This document shows, one piece after another, positions 20,999 to 32,681 of a DNA stretch of 64,000 bases. The number at the start of each line of letters is the position of its first letter. Positions within the stretch are counted from its first letter, which is position 1. The position numbers and the translations under genes are program-made. The notes under the pieces are model-generated. The model saw only the letters and a program-made list of their open reading frames with translations, was not told where the DNA came from and made no database searches. Source of the stretch: Dichetophora obliterata (lineage: Eukaryota; Arthropoda; Insecta; Diptera; Sciomyzidae); assembly GCA_963920525.1 (NCBI GenBank), contig OY986438.1:184076888-184140887 (forward strand), given 5' to 3'.

Positions 20999-23900
20999 AC
21001 TTTAAAAATTACACACTGTGTTACGATAATGTTAAAATGAAAAAACATGATGATGTTGAAATAATGTTTATTTTCTTTGATAAAGGGAACGATATGATAA
21101 CTGCATTTAAGGGATCTTCTTTACTTAAAAAAAATTTTCGATATTTTGGTTTATGTGAAAGTGCTACATTATGTAGGTAGAATACGTGTTTAAAATTTCA
21201 GAATTTCTTTAAACGGTACCAAAAATTAACGAAAAAGTCTGTTTGAGCTGAAACTGTTTTGCATTATATTTATTATTGTAAAATCCCTAAGATTATTACC
21301 TACAATCATCTATTAAAACCTAAAACTCGAATTTTTAGAGCGTTAGAAATTTCAAAAAATAGGGTAATTTTTCAATTTTTGTTTTGAAAATGGCGTTAAA
21401 AACATGTATGAGGTTGAGTTAGCTGATTAAACGTAATCTCAAAGTTTCAAGTATTATCGTTTAGATGAACTAAAAAAATTTTCAGTTACCTGTTGCAAAA
21501 GCTGAGAAATCGTTGCCACCTTTTTGAATTCGAAAAATTATGTTCAAATTGAAAAGCTTAAAAGAGCCGATAAAAGGCCTAACCAAAAAAATTCAAAACA
21601 TACTTAATTGTATGTATTTTTATGTACACAAGTTTTTTTTTATCATTAAAAAAAGTTTTAAATAAAAATAATTACAAAGTGTTTTTCTTAGCCGTTCAAA
21701 TGAAAAAGACCCCTTAAGATTTATTTATATTGATCGAACGAATGAGTAACAGAGAACAGCTTGAGCGCATTCAAATGGCATTTCGATTGTCTCGTCAGTA
21801 AACGAGCACCGAATGTGCTTCCTGCATTTAAACTAATGCGCAAATGCATGTTACCAAGCGCTGTTGATACGAATGCCTAGAGTGTGAGCGCTAGCGATTA
21901 CGAACGTCTGCGACACAAGAATGGCAAACAAGGCAAGACATAAGGAACAATCGCCAAAAGCAAGGAAAATCCATGCTTTTATGCTCATTCGCACAAAGGA
22001 AAAATATAAGTTGCAGTGTTGCATTTTTTATTCTGCGAATGTTGTTACCAGACACAAAAAATTACAATATTATAAAATAGGATTTTAATGAGAGTTATTA
22101 TCACACAAGTTGGCGAAAATTTGACTGCGAGGTGGATAGCAGGAATTGAATACGATTAATGTGAAAATTACTTTTATTAATATAGCCAATTGTATAAAAA
22201 AAATTTTGTTTGAAGCCATAACCCTTGACTGGAAAGAGATATTGATGATATTTTTTAATGTAAATTATTTTTGAGACATTGAATATAAAAACAACATTTT
22301 GGTATAAAGAAATTTCGCCCAAAAAAATCATAGGGCAAAAAAAAGACAAAAACAGTTTAACAATTTTTGCGCAAAACTGGACGATTTTTTGCAAAAGAAT
22401 GCTATGTCATATAAAAAATAATCAGGAATTTTATATAATAGTATATATGATTCCCCAAATATTTCGGCTGTAGCGATAGCCATCCGTGAGCTGGAATGGT
22501 TTAAAATCACCTCTAAAAATCAAGTTTTTTTTTTTAAATATTGGCTGATGTGGTAGTTTAAAAAAAAATTATACGGTCAGAAATAATAGTTATGAAAAAG
22601 TTCTTCCAATCAGCATCAACAAATGTTAAATTTTTGTATTTAGATTAATAAAAATGTTGTTTTTCATGCAATTTTTAATTATTTAATTACTTATTAATTA
22701 TTTTTAATTACAATAAAAAAAACCATAATTATTTCAAATGCTATTCTCACTTTCAAGATATAGTTGGGAAGGTTTTGAGTGGCTGCAATTTATTCATTGA
22801 TTCCTGGTCAGAATTACGTATATTGATATATATTAAAACTAAAATATAGATTAAAAAAAAATACAACTTATGAAGATATTTTAATTTTAAAAGTTTTGTA
22901 TAATAATAAATAATATAAATAATATTTTAAAATAAAATATATCAAAAATATGTATTAAAAAAAGCATTATCTTTTCTCCGATTTTTGATGCAGATACAAT
23001 TGTTGATGCAGATAGGAAGAGTTTTTTCGCCATATAATTTCTGGCAGTTTATTTTTTAAAACTATTACAACAACCAATATTTTCACATATTTTCAATATT
23101 TGACAAAAACTTAATTTTTAGAGGCTATTTTAAACTATTCCATTACTAGAATCGAAATATTTGCGGAATATTCATAAGGATTTTTTTGAGGAGCTGACAC
23201 AAACAACTTTATCTTCACTCTTTAATATTCATCGCACAAAGAAAAAATATATAATACAATATAATGAGTTATGTGGCGTATGAAACGAATATTTTATTAA
23301 ATATTCTTATAAAATATTTAATATAATTTTTTTACAAGATATTTATATTGTATATAAAATATTTTTTTGTTATTTCTTATTATGTATTAAAAAATATATT
23401 TATAATAGAAACAATAAAACAGTTGCATATCATAGAAAAAATATAATAAATATATTAATAACCAGGGCTCGTACTTTGATGACCTAAAAACTGACATAAG
23501 TGACATAAAAAACGCAAACATTTACATAAAAAAATAAAGAAAAAAAAGACTTAAAAACAAAACATTACTAAACACGTATTGCTGTTAGAAACTTTATTTT
23601 CAGTTCTACTGTATCTACTATTAAACATAACCGATTTTACATATGTTATTAAAACGTAACATAATTTTAAATTGTCCATATTCGCTGCTTTTGATAAATA
23701 TCACAGGCACCTATAATTTTGATCAAATCCTATTCTACGCCTTTCTTGGACTTTTCTAAACATATTCTGGCACCAAGTTCTTATAGAAATTTCGCAGTTC
23801 TTACACCCGAAAATAGAGGTATTGAATTAAATGAATCAAAATTAAAGAATGAAGTGTTTTAATCAATTCGACTACACAACATAACCTAAAATTTTAGCCA

Positions 23901-24538
23901 TTCTTTGACAAGTTAACAGTTGTACAAAATTAGTTTTATTAATAAATACCTGCTCGTTTTAAAAAACTCCATACATTTCGGTTGAATACTCATTTTTGTG
24001 GGCTTTTTCTATAAAATAGTTTAATAAAACTTTGCAGCACACGTCGCTTCTTTACAACAGAAGGTCAGAAGGATCTCTTTCTAACTTACACAACTTAGCT
24101 CAGCTCGTGAAATTTGATTAACCTGCACTTTCTCACATTCATAAAAAAAAAACAAGTTAATGATAAGTATGTGTTGGTTTCATCAAACATTTTTTTAGTT
24201 GTGTTGGAGCTTTGGTTTCGCTTGTCTTGAAGGGATAAGGAATGTTCATTGAAAGCAAAACATTGTTGTTATTTTACCGACAAACTTTCAATAATAGTTT
24301 GTATACTAATTTAGGTCGCTTCCAAGACTAACTTTCATGCACTCTTGGTCCAAATTTTAGCTCAGGCAAGGATTATATAGTATAAAGATGTGCCACGTAG
24401 AACATTAAAATGTAACAAATATTTTTCAGATCAATACGTAAGCTTTTGTGAGCGCGATGAAAAAGCTTTCTTGAGGGAAAAGTTTCCAATCCTTGCATGC
24501 ACATTCTCTCTGCAATGCTCTTTCACTCTTCACTCCAC
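20999..24538. other. Intergenic, AT-rich, no gene recognised
   Basis: Long A/T-rich tracts, especially 22,600-23,480. A less AT-rich patch at about 21,730-22,000 (cgagcaccgaatgtgcttcc) has no open frame of note. Frames at 22,101-22,394 and 22,279-22,473 show no protein character. No terminal repeats were paired here. Confidence 0.4.
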
Positions 24539-24906
24539 CAGTGTGACCAGAGTGGAATATTATATTCCACTTTGGAATATTTTAGCTTCGGGAAGCATAT
24601 TTTTTTTTTATAAAAAGCATAAAAAGTGGAATATTTTTCGTATGATTATATTTTTCAAAATTCACAAAAATTGCAATAAAAAAATATCTATTTGGTTACT
24701 AAATGAGTTTTTTTTGGATATCGACATTTATTTGTTTATCTCTGAATATTGTATTTTCCCTTGTATTGTGTATTTTTGATAAATTTGATATATGTAGTAA
24801 ATTTTTAATATAACAAAAACAAAATTCAGTTTTCAAAATACAACCCTGTGGAAAAGATACAAGTTGTGTATTAGATCAGCTGATTGTACAAGCATTTCTA
24901 CTCAGC

Positions 24907-25440
24907 ATGGAGCAAGCTAAAGACTACGCTGTGAGTTTATTTAATAAAAATTAATATAACTGATTTTAAAAATACAATGTGTACTTTACTGGAGGTTCGA
25001 TCACAATAAGTTGTAAGTATTGTAAATTTTGCAAAAATTTATCAAAAATGCACCACATCGTGAATACCACTATTATTGCTAACAAAAGCTATTTCTTTTA
25101 ACTATTTTAAAATGTGTTAAAAACAGGAAAAAAAGTTATTGATCAAAGTTCGGAATCTGAAGATTTATCAAAATTTGTGCTTTTCTCGCTTAGCAATGCT
25201 GAGGTTGAGAAAATTTTTAGTTATATGAATCTTTCTTATTTAAACGAAAATTCGAAATAGAATGCAAGAAAAACTCTTAAATAATTTGTTGAATGTAAAA
25301 ATATGGCTGCATGCTCAAAAAAAGTGTTGTAATGCATATCAAATACCAGATAGCTTAATAAAAAAAAATTTAGAAATGCGAATTTCTTTGATAATAATAC
25401 AAGCAACAATTTAAGAATAGACCTCGAAGGTGTGCCTGAA
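24907..25440 (+). pseudogene. hAT transposase remnant (first exon and C-terminus)
   Basis: ATG 24,907 reads MEQAKDYA and meets a good splice donor, GTGAGTTT, at 24,931. The next recognisable piece, near 25,190, is FSLSNAEVEKIFSYMNLSYL, the hAT dimerisation motif. After a one-base shift it continues as NRMQEKLLNNLLNVKIWLHA and IPDSLIKK. Everything between, including the catalytic triad and the zinc finger, is deleted. Confidence 0.75.
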
Positions 25441-25625
25441 TTTTAGTTTTGTATATTGTATATCGTAACTTAAAATTCAAAAAACCATAACAATATTTAT
25501 AATTTTTTATAGGAGAAGAAAATAAATTTAAGTGCGATAGTAATCAAATAAATAAATGTTTTTAAATTTGCTTCTGTGTTTTTTTTTATATGCATATTTA
25601 GACTTATTTAGATATATATCTTTGA

Positions 25626-25744
25626 AATTGAAAGTGGAATATTTTTTTGGAATATAAAAATTGAAAGTGGAATATTTTTGTGGAATATAAAAATTGAAAG
25701 TGGAATATTTTTGTGGAATATAAAAATTGAAAGTGGAATATTTA
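25626..25744. repeat. 33-bp tandem repeat, 3.5 copies
   Basis: The unit attgaaagtggaatattttt plus gtggaatataaaa is repeated with almost no divergence inside the right subterminal region of the hAT element. Related words (gtggaatattttt) occur in the left subterminal region near 24,552-24,640, so this is an amplified version of the element's own end. The minus-strand frame 25,528-25,848 is a by-product. Confidence 0.85.
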
Positions 25745-25808
25745 GCATATTTTTTTTTTAACAAAAAGCATATTTTTTCAAAAATCTTCTGGTCACACTG
25801 CACTCCAT

Positions 25809-27411
25809 AATGCTTCACAACATAGATCACCACTGCATGGTTTCTCATAGCTAGCGAGAGTTGTGAAATTTAATGTTGTAATTGTTTTTTCCGTTGTTGT
25901 TGTTGTTGGAACGAAGCAGTTGTGATCTCTGCTAGACAGCAACAAATGTTTTTGTTTGTTTGCATTATTTTCATGATGATTTCCTTATTTTGTGCGAAAC
26001 AGATTTTTCTTATTCACTGCTTGCAATTAATATTGACTATTTTTGAATGACTCAGCCAGAGCAGTAAAATCTGCATATATATTCAGAATCTTAAGGAAAA
26101 CTGAATAGCGACATGCAAATCCATCCAATGAACTCAAAATTGTTTATAAATAAAATTTTTAATTCACATTGAATTTTATAAAATTGGTTAGTAATTAATT
26201 TAAATTATTTTTTTTCGTTATTCAGAATAATTAATTATTTTTTTATTCATATGAATGCTATTTACAAAGAATGCAATTCAAAAAGAGTTTCAAATTTTTC
26301 AGTAATTAATTTTTTTGTATATTATTATTTTTTGATTCATTGCCTATTCATGTGTTATTCATTATTAATTTAATAGTCATTAAAAAATTTTTTATTAACT
26401 ATTAATTTGGTTCATCAAAAGTGAATAACAAGATTTTTTTCATTTTATTTATAATTCAAAAGTTAATGAAAAATTAGAAATGAATACGAAATTTATAATG
26501 AATAAAAAATTAATAATGAATAAAAAATTAATAATGAATAAAAAATTATTGCAAACATTTTATTCATAAAATAGTAGTGAATAACAAAATTTTTTTATTC
26601 ATTCATTTTTTATTTGAAAGTTAATAACAATATAATAACAGAAGTAAACAATTTGAAAAAAGTTTGCATGACGAAAACGACATTGCTAGTTCGATTGAGT
26701 ATTTTTTCTAGGTAATAAAAATCATTAAATCTTTTTTAGGTTGGTTTGAATTTTTTTAGAAGAATTTATCGGCTTTTTGAGTTTTGAAAAATAGTTCCCC
26801 AGTTATGATCCTATAACTCCAAAAGTATTAATTTATTTTAGAAGTTTTATAAATATTTACAAATGAGACAGTTATACCTTTTTATTTATACGATTTTTGT
26901 AGACTTTTCTGAAAACTACAATCGTGAAAGAGTTTAAAATATACCGTTTATTTAACATTTACCCCATATTAAAGTGCGCAAAAATATGACTTTGATATAT
27001 AATTTGGTTTTATTTTTACTTTGTTGCCTGAAAAAAATATTTCAACGAAAATATTAACGTAAAAAGTATGATTGTAGCAGGTTGGATATTTACGTATTTA
27101 TAAAAATACTCGAAATTACCTGCATCAAAGTCGACCTGGTGAGTTCGTACTAAACAAATTCTTTAGATTTTAAAAACCCAATTATCATATATTTAATAAA
27201 GATTTTGTTTACAAACCATGTTCTTAGCGTTTTTAGCTAAATTTAAAAATCCCTAAACCGCAATTTTACGTTCGAATAGGATTTGCAACACTGTAAACTC
27301 TTTGAAATGAGTAAAATAACAGAAATAACGTAAACAAAGATACGTCAAAAATAAATCAAAACAAAACAACGAAATCTTAGCGCTGGTATAAATAACAAGC
27401 TGAAACACTGT
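25809..27411. repeat. AT-rich spacer with an 18-bp triplet repeat
   Basis: Three perfect units of ataatgaataaaaaatta lie at 26,495-26,548. The surrounding 26,150-26,640 is built from attaat/ttcatt words on both strands and could fold extensively. No gene is recognised. Confidence 0.6.
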
Positions 27412-27700
27412 GTGTTGCTGCCACGCCTCCGTTGCCAAACGCCCATAACATGCTATCAGTGAAACGGCATGAGTAAATTGTGGTCGAGTACCGAATTCCG
27501 AGCCTGTGCGGTCGCCTATAACTCCAAAGCTATTCAATATCAAAAATTTCGGTTGTGTGGGATGGGTCACGCCTCCTTGACCAACGCCCATCACATGTTA
27601 TCAGGGAAACACTATTTGTAAATTGTGGTCAAATACCGAATTCTGAGGCTTTGCGAAATATAATTATAAAGCTATCCGATATCGCATATTTGGCCTGTAT
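27412..27700. repeat. Diverged tandem duplication, about 146-bp period
   Basis: Copy A (27,412-27,555) and copy B (27,558-27,700) share cacgcctcc, gcccat(a/c)acatg(c/t)tatcag, gtaaattgtggtc and taccgaattc in the same order and spacing. The sequence is less AT-rich than its surroundings. Confidence 0.75.
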
Positions 27701-29304
27701 AGTAGATAATTTTGAGTATTAACCATATTTTTTAACTCTTTCTCAAATGTAGTATTTAGAAATTTTATACAAAAAATCGTTAGATCAATTCAAATGATAG
27801 CTTAAATGAAAGATATAAATGTCTTATTTGCAAGCATGAATAAATTTTGTAATATGAAAAAATACTTTTGAATTTATAGGATTATAGCTTGGGATATATT
27901 TTTTAAAACTTAAAAAAATTGAAAAAATCTTTGAAAATTCTTAAATTTTTTCGAATTGCATTCGTTCTATAGTACTCATACAATTGTCACATGCTCACAT
28001 GCTCACATTGTCGCTTACTTATTCTCTCGCTCTCAAAAGCTTTAAATCGTTCGCTCGCTGAATCTCATAAAGCTTTTATGTGGATTTATGATAAATCCAC
28101 ATTCAAATTTTACTGTGCCACTTGCTTGTATGGCGGTGGCACATCTTTCTATTATATTATCTGTGGCTCAGGTTACTTTAAAAATGTACTGTCATAAAAC
28201 TTGCTACTGGCAGTACTGATTGCTCCACAGTAGAGAAAAGAAAACAATAAACTAAAAGGAAACAAACAATACAAAGAAGAACGCGCTGCTAGAGAAGGTC
28301 AGAGAAGTATGGAAACAACAAAAATTCATGCAGCAGTTGACACTCGAGCTTTAAGCGAAGCATCTCGTGGTCTGGAGGCTGCCTTTGCATCAATTCGCAA
28401 TCGTGACAAAGTGTGCTTTGCAGCAATCGTTGTTTACGAACTCGAGCGGTATGTATGCATTTTTTTCTTGTGTGCGATTATGGCTGACAACGATTGTTAC
28501 TCGAGTGGCAAAAACTGACGAATGGTCTCATGCAAATCTCTGATGAGTAACTTCATTTGATTTAGCTACGTTGTAATAAAAAAAAAAAAAACTCGGGACT
28601 TAAGGGTATCCAGTCGGCCGAAATACATTGCTACCCCCCAATTAAAATGGCCTCGGTACGCCATTTTTTTTATGTTACCTTAAATTTTTTTCACATTTAC
28701 TTCACATTTCTTTTACAAAGAAATGAATAATTCTTATATTACTTATGCTTATTTTAAAGTTTTTTTAATCGTATTAAAAAATTTATGAATATGATTGATT
28801 AACTTTGAAAATGTGTTAATTTTGAGTTCCAAAAGGTTCTATCTGAAATCTTAAATTAAAAAATTTTATTTTTTAATGTTTTTTTTTTAAACTTTATTAA
28901 ACAAATTTTATATTCTAATAAAGAAATGAATTGTTTCGGATTCTCCTGTGTTATATTTTGCATATTTATTATTAAAAAAAAATAACATTTCTGAACATTT
29001 CTGAAAAAGCCAGATATAACCCTTTGGTTCTCACTAAATTGTTCTAAAAATAAAAATAGTACAAATTTTTTTGGAGTGTAGACCTTCATTCTATCGTTCT
29101 AATTTTTTTTAGCATGGCCGGCATTGACGGCAACCCGTAAAGTGCTTTTATTATGCTTTAGAATAATAATAATTCTCTATTAGTTAGGAGCACAAAACGC
29201 GAATTGTAGCTTTTAATTTTCAAAAATTATAAACGTTTTTCGCATTAAGTATTTCCATGATAACTTGCCAAATTATTTTGAACATAAAAACCAATGACAG
29301 GTGC
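27701..29304. other. Intergenic; short hairpin, no gene recognised
   Basis: A near-perfect hairpin, tgtggatttat-g-ataaatccaca, is at 28,080-28,102. The frame 28,309-28,518 starts like a protein (METTKIHAAVDTRALSEAS) but shows no family character. The rest is AT-rich. Confidence 0.4.
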
Positions 29305-29307
29305 TTA

Positions 29308-29751
29308 GACTGAAAAACACTTTACATATCCAAAGAATAACGTACTATCTTTACTAACTTACCTTTTCATGCTATAAGAGGTGATATCAAAGGGAATACT
29401 TTGAGTATGAGTCAAGCAGCTATGAGTCAATGCGCTAAAAATAAGTTTTCCTGGTGGATTATAGCTGCCACTCATTGAGCTCTTTCTACACAGCTCACAC
29501 GTAAAAATTCAATCCAACCGCAAAAAATTGGCGCTCAAAGCACAGAAAATATATTCGTTAAAAAAAAAGCAAATAACCAAATTGTTTCGCATTAAATTGA
29601 AAAGTGTTTTTATTGAATTTTTTTGCTACAATCTAGAAACTTATAGGTAATTTATTAAAATATAAAATTTAAACTAATTGATTTGCTGATGGAATAATGA
29701 TGCACGCTTACGTATTCATATGTCATTAATTTTAATGACAGTTTTTCAGTC
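29308..29751. mobile_element. Possible Harbinger-type MITE
   Basis: An 11-bp inverted terminus GACTGAAAAAC starts at 29,308 and ends at 29,751, with TTA on both sides (29,305-29,307 and 29,752-29,754). The 444-bp interior is non-coding. The terminal match is short, so chance is not excluded. Confidence 0.45.
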
Positions 29752-30103
29752 TTAATTAATTAAATTTAGTTAAATTAAAAATTAATGATGAATGCCTTAA
29801 TGTGGTGACACAAAAGCGTTTCTATTTTTATTTCTATTAATGTTATAAATAATGAATGTGGTAACATAAGTTGTTCCAATGCTTGTGAGTGATGGTGATA
29901 ATATCTAATGAGACTTACGATTAGATAAAAAAAAAGATATAATGTTAGTGACTTTTGGGCACATTATTGATTTAATAGAAAAATATTGCTATAACTTAAC
30001 TATAAAAAGTATTTTTTACTAGTATTTTAAAAATCTGTATTTTACTAAAAATTAATACTTTAACTGGCGCTTTTGTTCGATTTACTTATAGAAGAAATTC
30101 AAT

Positions 30104-31259
30104 CGCCCATTTCAGATTGAGGTGACCTATCAGTCACACTGACCATCTCTGATTTGGCTCAAAATTTGTTTTTAGGTTGGTTTTTTGTTAATAAAACCAA
30201 TTCCTGAGTTTAAAGTTTAACAAAATTTTTTTTGCGGAGCCACAGCCATTCGAATGCCAAAATAGGGCCTATTTTTAGACAACGTAGCTCAGTCAATTTA
30301 AATTCGATTTTCGTAAATAAGGTATCATTGGAAAGGTTATTTTATCTACTTTAAGGAAAAAATATAAATTTTTTGCCCATTCTTCGTTTTAAAGTTTAAT
30401 GCCATGCCAACAACAGACGCTATAATTTTTTTTCAGTTTATTAATTTTGGTTTTTTGTAAGTTTCAATACCTTTGCAACGATATAAAATTAAGGTGTGCT
30501 CTGGAAGGGTTCAGATATTATGGCGTATAACGTGCAGTGTTAAACAATTTTCAATACAAATTCAACTAGCTATCAAAGCTTCACAGCATACATTTTTTTT
30601 CCTTGTGTTGAATTTGAAAAAAAAGTTGAATTTTTTCAAAATTAGGCGATTGCTTACAGCAGCTCGTGTTTTTGTGTGTACGTGTTTTAGTTTTTGCAAA
30701 ACACAAGTTTGCAATAGAAAACAAATTGTATGTCGGGAAAAGCGAGCGAAATAGACTCTTTGCTGAGGATGTATGCTGTAAAGCTTTGATAGCTAGTTGA
30801 ATTTGTTTTGAAAATTGTTTAACACTGCACGTTTTACGCTATAACTTCTGAACTCTTTAAGAGCACACCTTAATTTTATATCGTTGGAAAGGTATTGAAA
30901 CGTACAAAAAACCAAAATTAATAAACTGAAAAAATTATAGCGTCTGTTGTTGGCATGGCATTAAACTTTAAAATGAATAAGGGGCCAATTTAGTGCAATT
31001 TTTCCAAAAGTTTTATATATTTTCCTTAAAATAGACAAAATAACCTGTTCAATGGTATCTTATTTACGAAAATCGGATTTAAATTGACTGAGCTACGTCG
31101 TTTCAAAACACACCCTATTTTGACCTTGAAAAATGGTTCTAAAATTTTTTATAACTTCGGATTTAGTTTTCTAAGCAATAAACCAATCTAGGAACAAAAT
31201 TTGAGCCAAATCGGAAATGGTCAGTGCGACTGATAAGTCACCTATATCTGAAATGGGCG
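30104..31259. mobile_element. Fold-back element with CAAT duplication
   Basis: Two arms of nearly 490 bp (30,104-30,592 and 30,769-31,259) are inverted copies. Outer ends read CGCCCATTTCAGAT, inner ends atgtatgctgt(a/g)aagctttgat. The 4-bp CAAT flanks both ends (30,100-30,103 and 31,260-31,263). The 176-bp loop is AT-rich and unrelated to the arms. Frames in it, such as 30,473-30,754, straddle arm and loop and are not credible genes. A partial, diverged copy of one arm lies at 62,965-63,345. Confidence 0.88.
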
Positions 31260-31263
31260 CAAT

Positions 31264-32364
31264 ATATTAAAAGAATATTTTGAAATTAATTTATGTTAGC
31301 TACTTACTTTAAGAAAAACCAATTAGTTCTTAAAGTTTTTAAGCGCCTTCTACATTCAGAAGTCATTTTCACAAAGAAACTTTAAATTGTTCAAAGTAGT
31401 CTTAGAATTCTTTAACATTGCCTTTTGTTGGCTAACAATAAATGAAATGTACGTTCTTGTTTCTTTTTTAATTTGTATTTTTACCAGGACTTTATGCAAA
31501 TTTGACACATATATACATAAAATTTTACGCTGAAAATTTGTTAATGCTTTGCGAAGTTTTTCCATCACTCGATATATTTAGAAACTTTACGCTGCTAATT
31601 TTACGAGCTGATGGCATTGTTGATGATTACGTTACTTTAAATCCTCTTTCTGCTACCTCAATATAAAGCAACGAAAAAAGGAATAAAACATGAATTAGAA
31701 ACAGAAACGCACACACACCCAAGGCAGTCATCTTCAGCGAATGTCTTACATTTTTTTTTGTATTTGCGACATATTTAAAAAGTTTTAAATTCTCAAATTG
31801 TTTTAAAAGCTTTTCAATAAAAATAAGATACAATAACCGCTTATGTGAAATGAAAAAAATTGCTGAGATAATGAAAAACAGCTAAACTCAAAGGATTGCG
31901 AAATAAAAGGACTTTTATGGGAGTTGAACAAGCAGTAACGTTGAAATTCATTGTATTTAATAAAGAAAAGAGTTTATTTTTCTTTAAATATATAGCAGCA
32001 GTGGCACCTTAGAAGCTTTTTCAGAAATTTATAAGCAGCTTAAGCTTAAAATATTTAAAACAGCAGCCATTCATCACAATGAGTACAATTTTTTTTTTCT
32101 TTATAAAATTCTTAATTGAATATGGAAATATATTATAAATGGTTTATCAAGCCGATTGATGTGAGAAAAATTGGTGTCACAAAAAAAGTCTTTTCGTTAT
32201 CAGCATATGTTTGGGATATTAGTACGCTCTGATATGCTCTGGTTTATAAAAACTTTTAATTAAAACTTGTTTAATAATTAGAATTTTCTGTGAATTTCGG
32301 TTTTTATTCATAAGCTGCCAGCCAATATTTTTGCTGTCAAGACAAACTCAACTTTTTTTGTAAA
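31264..32364. other. Intergenic, nothing recognised
   Basis: AT-rich, with short frames that lack family character (31,356-31,568; 31,627-31,833). Confidence 0.4.
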
Positions 32365-32681
32365 CTGTAAAAATTTCAATGAAGTTAATTCTGGCTCATT
32401 CCACCAAATTTTGCCAAGGGTGGGCGCCTCATCGTCTAGAAAAAAATTGGAAAAAAGATATGTGAATGCCACTTTATTGAACATAACAAAAAAAAATTTA
32501 AAATTTTTTTTTTCTTTTACCGTTAGCCCGTGGTGCCACGCGAAACGCTTCGGGGTCGCCCCAAAAAACATGTTTTAGGCGTTTACAATTTACCTTATAT
32601 CTTTGCTTCTAAGACAGGTATTGGCTTCAGTAAAAAGCAGTTTCAAAGAAAATTGACGAAAGGTTTGAAAGAAATTCTTAA

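Larger units (their letters stand above)
24539..25800 (+). mobile_element. hAT element, internally deleted
   Basis: Termini CAGTGTGACCAGA are identical over 13 bp on opposite strands (24,539-24,551 and 25,788-25,800). The 8-bp duplication CACTCCA(c/t) differs at one base (24,531-24,538 and 25,801-25,808). Inside, only the first coding exon and the last part of the transposase are left in 1262 bp; a complete hAT would need 2.5 kb or more. Confidence 0.9.

Noticed and set aside
18122..21020. CACAGTG heptamers at both outer sides of the fold-back unit, as in Transib/RSS ends
   Set aside because: Spacing to the arms differs between the sides and the adjoining 5-bp sequences (gatgg, ttacg) do not match, so no Transib-like duplication.
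24390..24779. 129-codon plus-strand frame
   Set aside because: It runs across the hAT target duplication and terminal repeat into AT-rich element sequence; a chance frame.
28309..28518. 69-codon frame beginning METTKIHAAVDTRAL
   Set aside because: No family character, no neighbouring exon or promoter; ends in low-complexity sequence.
30473..30754. 93-codon frame in the fold-back element
   Set aside because: It bridges arm and loop of a palindrome and is not conserved in the opposite arm.
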